A stretch of 64,000 bases of DNA, taken from Actinospineispora eucalypti (GTDB lineage Bacteria; Actinomycetota; Actinomycetes; Mycobacteriales; Pseudonocardiaceae). The translations under genes were made by a program, and so were the position numbers. Location of the stretch: positions 1,054,001 through 1,118,000 of the forward strand of contig JACHMT010000001.1 in assembly GCA_014208095.1 (NCBI GenBank), read 5' to 3'. The notes below the pieces were generated by a model. It saw only the letters and a program-made list of their open reading frames with translations, was not told the DNA's origin and did no database searches. This document shows positions 1 through 7,417 of the stretch, piece by piece (positions within the stretch are counted from its first letter, which is position 1; each line of letters starts with the position of its first letter).

Positions 1-149
1 GAGCTGTGAGCGTGTCCACCTGCGGCATGCCTTGCCGACGGCGTTGCCTGGACAGACGCCGGCTCGGATGGTGGCTGTGGCAGCTCGGCGCCACCATTGC
101 CGCCGGCCGGCCCCGCTCCACGGGTAGCAAACCCGCCCAGCTCGTTGGT

Positions 150-239
150 CTACACCATCCAGAAAGCGGTGAACCCGGCGATGCCGACGGTCTCCAGCCA
201 GAACATGACGTCAAGCACGAGACTGCCCAACATCCTCAT
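150..239 (-). CDS. Possible 29-residue hydrophobic peptide
   Basis: Short minus-strand frame with an ATG start and TAG stop. The product begins MRMLGSLVLDVMFW and is almost entirely hydrophobic, enough for one membrane-spanning helix, like small membrane toxins or membrane microproteins. Its start codon lies inside repeat copy A, and the equivalent ATGAG start is conserved in copy B at 10956, where the downstream frame differs completely. No clear Shine-Dalgarno precedes it. It could equally be the decayed 5-prime end of a longer gene whose promoter is the repeat. Treat as tentative. Confidence 0.2.
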   Translation of the reverse strand: MRMLGSLVLDVMFWLETVGIAGFTAFWMV

Positions 240-339
240 ATGTGCACCCGTCTCACTCGGGTTACAGCTGGATACCAACGTTGCGCGTTAGGCCATTTGG
301 CCCTAGACCATCTCGCTCGCTGGGTGTCTACTGCTGCGC
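220..339. repeat. Diverged 120-bp direct repeat, copy A
   Basis: Aligns without gaps to 10937-11056, with about 95 of 120 positions identical by hand count. Conserved blocks include CAACGTTG (an 8-bp palindrome), CCATTTGG, CTAGACC, GCTGGGTGT and TACTGCTGCGC. On the minus strand both copies run into an ATGAG start followed by similar codons (M-x-x-L-x-S-L). The pattern suggests a conserved promoter or leader region rather than recombination ends, but its role is unknown. Confidence 0.75.
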
Positions 340-562
340 CGTCAGAGAAGAAGACGACCGGAAAGGGCTTGTGTCTATCGAATTTGTAACTGAGCTGTAT
401 ATATTTTCTTATTCGGTGACTTTTTGACGGGTGTTGGAGGCAACGACACCAGCTCGCTCGCGCCTCTCGCTGATCCCGCTCGACCTACCCGACGCGTTCG
501 CTGTCACGCGCCATCAACGATCCAATTTAGCGAATAATTGAGAAGCGCGGAGATGATAAATC

Positions 563-1846
563 GTGACCACGGCCGACTCTGGCTTCAGCACATTCTGCCA
601 CATTAGTGAGTATGCGACAGATCAGCCGGGAGAGAAGAACTTTGATGGCTATGAGAACTTGCACCGCATGGTAGCAGTGAGCCTGCCGCTTAACCTGTGG
701 TCGCCTTCGAGCTATTTTGTCAAAAGGCCGACATGTCGCGTGCGCCCCCGGGATTTTGTCAGTCTGATCGAAAGAGGCTGTATTAGAGTGCTGGGGCGCG
801 AAGCCTGGATCAAAAATGAGTCTTCGCGCAAGACCCTCGCAGTCAGATGGCCGGGGGCAGAGTGGGATGATTACATCGATGGCGCCATTATGGCGATTCA
901 TCGCTCTGAAGAGTTGGCCAGCGTGCCGGATTTTGAGCGGAAGGTCGTCCTTGCGCCACCAGAGCGAGGTTATCAGGCGGCCCGAGAACTCCTTGCTGAT
1001 CACCCCGAGTGGGTCGGTATGTTGCACCAGGCTTTCGAGAATCCGTCCGCTCGACGAATTCCCATTGGGACCAGAGAAACTGTGCTGAGAGATTTGCGGG
1101 AGATGAAGCACGGGGCACTGTCCATAGAGGAGGCCGTGGCGCGAACCATTCTTCGTGATGCACAGAACCATGCGGACGCCATGGCGATGTCGGGTGCACT
1201 CGCACCGTTTCTCCTATCTGCCGACGACACCGAGTTCTTGAGTTTCTTGAGCCGGCTCCGTGCACCGTTCTACTATCAGGCTGATGCGAACGATGAGCAC
1301 GGTCCCGAGCGCCAAGCGCGGCTTGGTGAGCTGACGCGTGAACTTATTTACCTGCTGGTTCAGATGGAAGAGCTGCGAGACCGACGATCGCTCCGCGAGG
1401 AGACCAGCGTCATAGCTTGGGTTCAGACTGAAGGTCACAGGCTTGTGACGGCTTGGCTCGCTGAGATGTGTCAAGCCATCGGTCAAGCGCATAATAGTCC
1501 GGTTGACGCAGCTATCGTCGAAATACTGCGAGCCGAGGTAGCGACGACGGAGCGGCAAAGACGTTCGTCGATCATGAAAGTCTGGAAGAGGCCACAACGT
1601 CAGATGGTCGACGTAATGGAGGACCTTTTTCTGCAGGTCCTCGGCGTCGATACACCGTTGGGGCTTTCAGAGGTTGGAGTAGATGATCTGCCCAGGGGAG
1701 GTGGACTGCCGGAAAGGCTCGGGTGGATTCGGCCTGAGTACACCGGACGCCAATGGCCGTACCTGTACGTCTTCGGGCGTCGGGCAACGAGGCGACGCAG
1801 AGCAATGCTGCTCCGGACAATAGCGCGGGGTCGGCAACGACAGTGA
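563..1846 (+). CDS. Unknown 427-residue protein, first gene of island operon A
   Basis: I do not recognise a family. The GTG start at 563 has a GGAG about ten bases upstream. The protein is soluble-looking with no signal peptide or membrane segment, mostly helical, with an Arg-rich C-terminal tail (TRRRRAMLLRTIARGRQRQ). The central part (about residues 130-330) is rich in charged amphipathic helices. It is followed after 45 bases by a three-helix membrane protein gene and then a pentapeptide-repeat gene, all in the same direction, so an operon is likely. Codon use is less GC-biased than in the chromosome right of 13 kb. A sensor or adaptor role for the membrane protein is only a guess from context. 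Confidence 0.8.
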   Translation: MTTADSGFSTFCHISEYATDQPGEKNFDGYENLHRMVAVSLPLNLWSPSSYFVKRPTCRVRPRDFVSLIERGCIRVLGREAWIKNESSRKTLAVRWPGAEWDDYIDGAIMAIHRSEELASVPDFERKVVLAPPERGYQAARELLADHPEWVGMLHQAFENPSARRIPIGTRETVLRDLREMKHGALSIEEAVARTILRDAQNHADAMAMSGALAPFLLSADDTEFLSFLSRLRAPFYYQADANDEHGPERQARLGELTRELIYLLVQMEELRDRRSLREETSVIAWVQTEGHRLVTAWLAEMCQAIGQAHNSPVDAAIVEILRAEVATTERQRRSSIMKVWKRPQRQMVDVMEDLFLQVLGVDTPLGLSEVGVDDLPRGGGLPERLGWIRPEYTGRQWPYLYVFGRRATRRRRAMLLRTIARGRQRQ

Positions 1847-1891
1847 TAGCAGCAGTTCTGCTGAGCGACTGCGACCAATACTGGAGTTGGC

Positions 1892-2389
1892 GTGGCAGGT
1901 ACTCTAACCGATCGACTCTTCTCCGAACTCGATCGTCAACTTACGGAAGCGCGTAGCCAGGCGGATGGCGTCGCAGCTCGCGCCGGGCTCCTGACTAGCG
2001 CGTCGGCGGTCTCCGCCGGCATTCTTGGGTCGCAGCTGGCAGCCCTCAAGACCAGTGGTGTCGCTCTGGCGGCTCTGATGATGGTTATCGCTGTAGCGGC
2101 ACTTGGGATTGCGGCAATCCTTCCCTGGATGTCTATGGGGCCGACGGTGGATGGGTTGATGACCATCGCAAACCCTCCCGCCGGTCACGTCTCGATGCCA
2201 CCGTCCGAGGCAGAAGATCGCGTGAGGCAGGTGTATTTTGCCAAGATCGTGGCGCTACGAAGCAACCTGAACCGGCTGCGCTTCATGCAATGGTTCCTGA
2301 TTTTCCAAGCAGGCTCTGTGATTGCGGCAGTCGTACTTGGTATCCTGGCTTCCTGGGTGGTGGTTCCAGATGGCGGTATTCACAGATGA
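1892..2389 (+). CDS. Three-helix membrane protein, resembling Pycsar-type TM effectors
   Basis: GTG start with GGAG seven bases upstream. The 165-residue product has an N-terminal amphipathic helix (about 1-30, with QADGVAARAGLL leading into the first membrane helix), two hydrophobic helices close together (about 32-52 and 56-80), a cytosolic-sized hydrophilic helical segment, and a third hydrophobic helix (about 133-156). This order, with an A-D-x-x-A-R/K-A-x-L-like motif just before helix 1, recalls the PycTM and SLATT membrane effector architectures of bacterial immunity. No nucleotide cyclase is nearby, so it is not a classical Pycsar pair. The family assignment is inference from topology, not from a clear signature. 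Confidence 0.7.
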   Translation: MAGTLTDRLFSELDRQLTEARSQADGVAARAGLLTSASAVSAGILGSQLAALKTSGVALAALMMVIAVAALGIAAILPWMSMGPTVDGLMTIANPPAGHVSMPPSEAEDRVRQVYFAKIVALRSNLNRLRFMQWFLIFQAGSVIAAVVLGILASWVVVPDGGIHR

Positions 2390-3086
2390 CTTTGAGCCGA
2401 CGTTGCGCCACGTGACCGATGCGGATCTACTTCGTGCAGCGGTGACGATCGACGCGCCAGCTCCGTTTGGGTTCCTCGGCGTATCCAGACGGTCGACGCG
2501 CAAGGCTGCTCGCCAACTGATCTCGTCGCTGCGTGACCGGGAACGATCTCGAAAGCCAGCGGCGGCGGATCAGCAACCTACAAAGCCGGATTCCGACTTT
2601 CGAGCTGCAAGCCCGGCTGATCTCGCGACAGGCAAACTTCACAGGGCCGATCTCGCCGGATTGACTTTGGACGGCGCGAGGTTGGGTGGCGCCGACCTGT
2701 CACTGGCGAACCTGGAAGGGACGTCGCTACAGCGCGCGGACTTGGGTCAGGCCAATCTGACGGAAGCTCGTCTGCAACAAGCGAACCTGTCCGATGCTCG
2801 GTTGGTCGGCGCGAAACTTGTGCTTGCGAAGATGCGCGGAGCGGTGCTTCGGGGAGCGGATCTCCGTGGTGCAAGTCTGTACGGCGCTGATCTTATTGCT
2901 GCCGACTTCACAGGCGCCAACGTCGAAAACGCTGTTTTCATGGGGGCAGAGTGGGAGCCGACATCGACTCGCTTTTCAGCCGACCTGTACGAGCAGCTAT
3001 GGACGGCGTCCGTAGAGATTGCGCCCGGCGTCTATAAGGTCGGCGGAGCGCCGCAGCGTGAGCTCGTATCTTCGGAACGAGCCTAG
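2370..3086 (+). CDS. Pentapeptide-repeat protein
   Basis: The 238-residue product overlaps the end of the membrane-protein gene by 20 bases, suggesting translational coupling; ATG 2370 follows GGTGGTGG. An in-frame TTG/ATG further upstream lies within the preceding gene and is less likely. The N-terminal 80 residues are charged and unrelated to anything I know. From about residue 84 to 200 there are consecutive A(D/N)LxX pentapeptides (for example ADLSLANLEG, ANLTEARLQQ, ADLRGASLYG) that should form a right-handed quadrilateral beta helix. The C-terminal 40 residues are non-repetitive. Such repeats act as scaffolds or DNA mimics; which applies here is unknown. Confidence 0.85.
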   Translation: MAVFTDDFEPTLRHVTDADLLRAAVTIDAPAPFGFLGVSRRSTRKAARQLISSLRDRERSRKPAAADQQPTKPDSDFRAASPADLATGKLHRADLAGLTLDGARLGGADLSLANLEGTSLQRADLGQANLTEARLQQANLSDARLVGAKLVLAKMRGAVLRGADLRGASLYGADLIAADFTGANVENAVFMGAEWEPTSTRFSADLYEQLWTASVEIAPGVYKVGGAPQRELVSSERA

Positions 3087-3360
3087 TGCGCTCGGGCTAC
3101 CTCTCCGGCGTAGCGCGTTGGACGATCAGACAGAAGACCTTACTGACGTACATGTGCGCGTATACCGGTCGGAGAACTGGGGCGGTGGGTTCCGCGCGTG
3201 ATCGGACCGACGATGACGGGTCGGTTTCCGAGCTGGCGAAGATCGGCGATATGGCCTATTCGAAATTGTTCGGTGAGAGAACAAGCCGGCGAGCGATCGA
3301 AGCGGTACGATGGAGCGCCGTTGCCCAAAGGTAGCGGTAGGCGATCGACCTGCGGGGGCG

Positions 3361-3792
3361 ATGTTGAGCAACGAAAAGATGGAAGTAGTTCCACTCGACG
3401 AGTCCGCCGACCATCGAGGTTTTAGCTTCTCGCTGCTCAGCGAGCACCTCGGTCGCATCGGTGGCGTGCATGACTTGCACATTGCGGAGATACGTCCCGG
3501 TGAGATTAGGGGCAACCACTACCATGCAAAGCGTGGCGAAATTATAGCTATTGTCTACCATGATGAGTGGTCGCTGCATTGGGACGAAGGCGATGGTACC
3601 GAAAGTCGGAGCCAGGTATTTCAGGGCGCCGGTGCTGTGGCGGTCGTGCCTCCGAAGAATTGGTCGCATGCCGTTCGAAACGATGGCTCGCAAAGCATGT
3701 TGATCGTGGCGGCCAGCGATAAGCCATACAGTCGGCATGCCGTGAATGAAATCGAGCGGGACGCTATCCGGCGGGTTGTGACGTCACCGTAA
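3361..3792 (+). CDS. Cupin, CapF C-terminal/sugar-isomerase type
   Basis: A 143-residue single-domain cupin. Motif 1 reads EIRGNHYHAKRGE, typical of the cupin domains of CapF-like and WxcM/FdtA-like nucleotide-sugar enzymes, and the N-terminal DHRGFSFSLLSEHLG also fits that group. The second motif is PPKNWSHAVRN with a conserved His. ATG 3361 is chosen because GGGGGC lies just upstream; an earlier ATG (3310) would add unlike sequence. It is convergent with the carbamoyltransferase gene. Role is probably sugar-related (isomerase, epimerase or ligand-binding), but the exact substrate cannot be read from sequence. Confidence 0.75.
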   Translation: MLSNEKMEVVPLDESADHRGFSFSLLSEHLGRIGGVHDLHIAEIRPGEIRGNHYHAKRGEIIAIVYHDEWSLHWDEGDGTESRSQVFQGAGAVAVVPPKNWSHAVRNDGSQSMLIVAASDKPYSRHAVNEIERDAIRRVVTSP

Positions 3793-3900
3793 GCAGCGGT
3801 GGAAGTTGTCGACTCTCGAGACAAGCCATTACCTGTCAAGCTTCGGCATGCTTTTGTCACCATCATTGAGTAGGTCGTGTTGTTGATCTCGAATCGGCTA

Positions 3901-5538
3901 CTAAGCCGCCTTCGTGATGATGCAAGACTCCAACACCAGGGCGTCAAGCCCCAAGGTTTCGAAACTGTTGAGTGCGTCAGACGGCGTTTCAACCAGGGGC
4001 TCATTTTTCCCGTTGAAGGATGTATTGAGGACCGCTCTCGTTCCGTAGTGAGTTGCTACGCGCTCCAGAAGTATCCTGAGGAAAGGATCACCGTCGCTGG
4101 CGACCGTTTGGAGACGTGCGGAACCGTCAACGTGTACAGCGCTTGGTAGCCGGTCACGTGTGCCTGCTTTGGCGGTATGAGTAAATGTCATGAAGCGTGA
4201 GTGATGACCCGACACATCGAAAAGCTTCACCGCTTCCCGCAGGTCAATCATCGGAGCGATCGGGCGAAATTCTTCTCTGCCTTTAATTGCGTTCAGTCGT
4301 GCCCGCATGCTGGCAAGACACGGGTTAGCAAGGATACTTCGGTGGCCGAGTGCCCGAGGGCCAAGTTCGGAACGACCACGAAAAAGGCCGATGACGTTTC
4401 CATCTGCGATGAGCTTCGCTGCCTCCGTGGCTGTTGCGTTCGTGTCCAGCTCGCGGACAAGAAATTTCGTCTCGTGCTGGTCAAGAAACATGCTGACCGC
4501 TGAACGTATTTCTGGCTCAGAGTATTCGGGACCGACATAGGCGTCTGCGAGGCCGGAGACCGGTAACTGTCGCCGGTGTAGCTCAAGATACAGTTTTCCG
4601 AGTGCTTGACCGTCGTCAGCGCAGCACGGCACAACATATACGTCCTCAAATATGCCGGCGGCGACCAGCTTTCCGTTAGCGACACAGTTTAGGGCGCCGC
4701 CGCCGGCGAGGCATAGTCTGCTGTGGTGTGTTGCCTGCTGGACACGACGGGCAAGCCCGAGGAGGACGGATTCAAACAGCCGTTGTCCCGCAAAGGCTAT
4801 GTTCGCGTCGTCGCGAGTCGGCCATTGCTCATGCGATGATTCACGGAGTGCGTTGATGCGCTCCCAAAGCTGCGCTTGCTGGTCAGTCGGGCTTGGCCAA
4901 CCGAACAGACGTGGTCCAAGCGTGTGAGCCAAAATGGCAGTCGTAAATAACGGGTCAATGTCGTAAAGCCCGTCCTGGCCAACGGCTCCGTAATTAGCAA
5001 ACTCACGGCTGAAGGAGGACGGATTACCGTACGCTGCGAGCGCCATTGTCTTGCCCTCGCAGTACAGGTCCCGCATCCCAGCCAGTGCGCCAACGGCGGT
5101 ATAGAAATGGCCAGCTGATCGGCCGGCAAATGGCGATTCATATTCAGGATGTACGTCTTCGACCATCCGCAAGCCGTGAGCTTTAGAGAACGTCCAGAGT
5201 GTCGTGCATGAGAGATGGTCCCCGGCGGGACCCTGTCCGTCGATGACCAGTACGGCTGCGTCGTCAAATCCTGACGCAAAGGCCGCGCTTGCGGCGTGGT
5301 ACAAATGGTGTGAATGATCTTGTAAGCCAGCGGAAGAGTCGACAAAGAGATCATCTTGAGAGCCGAATGGTAGGTGAGGAAACCTCTCCTTGAGGTATTC
5401 GTACGCAAGTGAGGAGTCCCAGCTGTGCTTAAATCGATCACCGACACGTTCAGAGGCCAGAGCTACCAACCCGGTATCTTCGGTCCATAATGCGACGCCC
5501 CCGTCGTGCCAAGAAGTATTGTGGCTAGTGAGAATCAA
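3901..5538 (-). CDS. O-carbamoyltransferase, NodU/CmcH family
   Basis: A 545-residue enzyme expected to transfer a carbamoyl group from carbamoyl phosphate, through carbamoyl-adenylate, to a hydroxyl on a sugar or small molecule. Family motifs are present in order: HDGGVAL near the N-terminus, HHLYHAASAAFASGF and VIDGQG, LAGGGALNC in the middle, RSELGPRALGHRSIL at the start of the C-terminal domain, KGREEFRPIAP, and LNTSFNGKNEPLVE near the end. Length is normal for the family. The start is TTG (5538) with GGAAGGGG six bases upstream. It stands convergent to the cupin gene and divergent from the nitrilase gene, suggesting but not proving a shared pathway. Similar enzymes act in antibiotic, Nod factor and capsule synthesis. 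Confidence 0.92.
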   Translation of the reverse strand: MILTSHNTSWHDGGVALWTEDTGLVALASERVGDRFKHSWDSSLAYEYLKERFPHLPFGSQDDLFVDSSAGLQDHSHHLYHAASAAFASGFDDAAVLVIDGQGPAGDHLSCTTLWTFSKAHGLRMVEDVHPEYESPFAGRSAGHFYTAVGALAGMRDLYCEGKTMALAAYGNPSSFSREFANYGAVGQDGLYDIDPLFTTAILAHTLGPRLFGWPSPTDQQAQLWERINALRESSHEQWPTRDDANIAFAGQRLFESVLLGLARRVQQATHHSRLCLAGGGALNCVANGKLVAAGIFEDVYVVPCCADDGQALGKLYLELHRRQLPVSGLADAYVGPEYSEPEIRSAVSMFLDQHETKFLVRELDTNATATEAAKLIADGNVIGLFRGRSELGPRALGHRSILANPCLASMRARLNAIKGREEFRPIAPMIDLREAVKLFDVSGHHSRFMTFTHTAKAGTRDRLPSAVHVDGSARLQTVASDGDPFLRILLERVATHYGTRAVLNTSFNGKNEPLVETPSDALNSFETLGLDALVLESCIITKAA

Positions 5539-6325
5539 ACTAAACCCCTTCCGCCAACTTGACTGCTAAAGCTGGGAACAGGTGCCCGCCGCGCATGACG
5601 GCCGCGTGGCAAAGATACAGGAGATAGGTCCAAGGAAGTCTAGACTCATCGGTGAAAAAACGGTTTCTATATCTGATCTGTTAAAGATCTTTTGCTTCTG
5701 TCGCGGTGATGTTGCATCGCGCGGGTGCGCAGATGGAGAACGAGGGCGACCGAGTTCTGGGTGCGGGCGCGATCGGGAGGCGGAGCGGGTAGCCTCACGG
5801 CCGGTCAGGATCTCGGAAGCTTGGTGACCTTCGGAGCTCTTGGCAGCGGACTGTGACGGGTGGCAATTCGGGTTTAGGCGTGAGATGCACGGTAGGTTTG
5901 AGCAGCGACGATACTGCCGCGCGTCATGGCGAGCGCGACTTACAAGCTCGTAGTACTCTCGCGCACGGGGGCCATGGTTCTGCGCCCAAGATGGCTGGTC
6001 GACCGGCAGCCTCATTCGTTGACAGAGCTACTAGTCGGCAACTCGAGAATAACGGCGGGTCGTCTAGGTCGTTAGGCGCGATGCCTGGACACCTGCTCAG
6101 CAAGCGGAGGGAGGGACGCGACCCTGTGACTACCTGTGATCGCCTACTCGGCGTAGCCTGGAGAACCCGTATGACGAGCAAGCACGGGCAGCGCGGGCAA
6201 CGATCATGCCGCCGTGTCTCTCCTATTCCTGTGTTGCTCTTGGACAATTCTCCCCTATGTGAGAAAATTCGTAGTGGGAGTGAGTGGCAGAGTACGCCCG
6301 TCGGGTGCAACAATGCGAGTCCAGC
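5539..6325. other. Long intergenic region between divergent genes
   Basis: Nearly 800 bases separate the carbamoyltransferase start and the nitrilase start. Open frames on both strands are present but none has a ribosome binding site, domain signature or consistent coding composition. Short AT-rich stretches lie at about 5655-5705 and 6230-6275 and could carry the promoters of the flanking divergent genes. No repeats, tRNA-like folds or strong terminators were seen. A decayed gene cannot be excluded. Confidence 0.45.
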
Positions 6326-7291
6326 ATGAGTAACGAGCAGCTATATTTCGACGGTGTAGAGGTATCCCAGGGCGCTTATCACGATGGCGTTGCCCGAGAA
6401 GTGCCGCCTGTTCGCAGTCGAGTGCAGCGGCCGTTGTCCGACGCTCAGCACGAGTGGCCGTTGTTCGAACTGGACGATAGTAGCATCGTGTCACAATCAA
6501 CTGATCCACGCATGGAATCGTGGCCTCGTGATTTGGGTCGGGTGGCGGCTCGGTCCGTGAGTCGAATCGGCGTTTTGCAGTATGCACCTCAAAGTCGTAC
6601 GATGCGTGAAAACGTTGAGCTGATCTGCAATCTTGCGGAGTCCCTTAAAAGCGCTATCGTTGTTCTTCCGGAATATTTCCTCGGTGAGTATCGCACGGAC
6701 CCAATGCCGCTTGCCTTCGATGTTGTGCAAGAAGAGCTCTCACCGCTTTGTAAGCTGAGTTTAGACAACGAGCTAGTCTTTGTAGGAAGTCTGCCACTGG
6801 GTGACACGGAGGCAGCATCCAACGAGGTAGTCGTGCTCGACAATGGACATCTCCAGCGCACTGCTCTCGCCAAGCAAATGCTCTTCGGTGATGAGTCTCG
6901 GCACCTTCTATCAGGCGAAACTAACGAACTTCTGAAACTTAACGGCGTAGCCGCAACGGTAAGGATATGTCTCGATATAGCGAATCCGATTGCCTCACGT
7001 GAGGCGGTTAGCTCCGGTGCGAGGCTGATCCTTTCACCGTCGACCGTTTCAGTCGACTTCTTACCGGCTATCCATCGTGCACGCGCGCTTGAAAACCAAG
7101 TGGTTTCAGTTTTTTGCAATAGATGCGGAATGTCGAGCGACGGCACTAGGTATTTGGGGCGAAGTGCGCTGTACTTCCCTGATGGTTCGGGCTTTGCATT
7201 GGACTCAGTTGCTGAACAGTTACTAGCCGTCGATATTGACTTTGATCACGTGCAGGGGTTTGAGAAGGTGTTTAGCATATCATTGCAGTAG
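6326..7291 (+). CDS. Nitrilase-superfamily amidohydrolase with long N-terminal extension
   Basis: Carbon-nitrogen hydrolase of 321 residues. The catalytic triad is visible: Glu116 (VVLPEYFLGE), Lys183 (TALAKQMLF) and Cys215 (VRICLDIANP). The nitrilase fold begins only at about residue 82 (SRIGVLQYAPQ), so there is an extra N-terminal segment of roughly 80 residues rich in acidic, Ser and Gln residues that has no family match I know. ATG 6326 was chosen; an upstream in-frame start at 6284 adds 14 residues and neither has a strong Shine-Dalgarno. It probably hydrolyses or transfers an amide bond. Substrate unknown; divergent from the carbamoyltransferase gene. Confidence 0.8.
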   Translation: MSNEQLYFDGVEVSQGAYHDGVAREVPPVRSRVQRPLSDAQHEWPLFELDDSSIVSQSTDPRMESWPRDLGRVAARSVSRIGVLQYAPQSRTMRENVELICNLAESLKSAIVVLPEYFLGEYRTDPMPLAFDVVQEELSPLCKLSLDNELVFVGSLPLGDTEAASNEVVVLDNGHLQRTALAKQMLFGDESRHLLSGETNELLKLNGVAATVRICLDIANPIASREAVSSGARLILSPSTVSVDFLPAIHRARALENQVVSVFCNRCGMSSDGTRYLGRSALYFPDGSGFALDSVAEQLLAVDIDFDHVQGFEKVFSISLQ

Positions 7292-7417
7292 GCAACGATG
7301 ACATCCCGTTGGCAAGAAGCGCACGGGGACGTACACCTCAGAACGGAATGCGCGCCAAGCTCGCAGACCACAGGGCCGCATCGTTGCGCTCTGTGGTATA
7401 ACCTGTCACAGTGAGTC

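Larger units (their letters stand above)
1..562. other. Gene-poor left end of the island
   Basis: No gene is supported on the plus strand here; the open frames have no ribosome binding site and no recognisable composition. The stretch holds copy A of the diverged 120-bp repeat (220-339), a small hydrophobic minus-strand frame (150-239), and an AT-rich tract around 385-425 that could be part of the promoter region for the operon starting at 563. A possible -35-like TTGACG lies near 425 but no convincing -10 pairs with it. Confidence 0.5.

Noticed and set aside
6..389. 127-codon plus-strand frame at the left end
   Set aside because: No Shine-Dalgarno or domain, and it runs through the repeat region.
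1892..2389. Complete Pycsar antiphage system
   Set aside because: The membrane protein fits the effector layout, but no adenylate/guanylate cyclase-like gene is nearby, so a full system cannot be claimed.
5853..6329. 158-codon frame before the nitrilase gene
   Set aside because: Noise-like composition, overlaps the nitrilase start and has no ribosome binding site.
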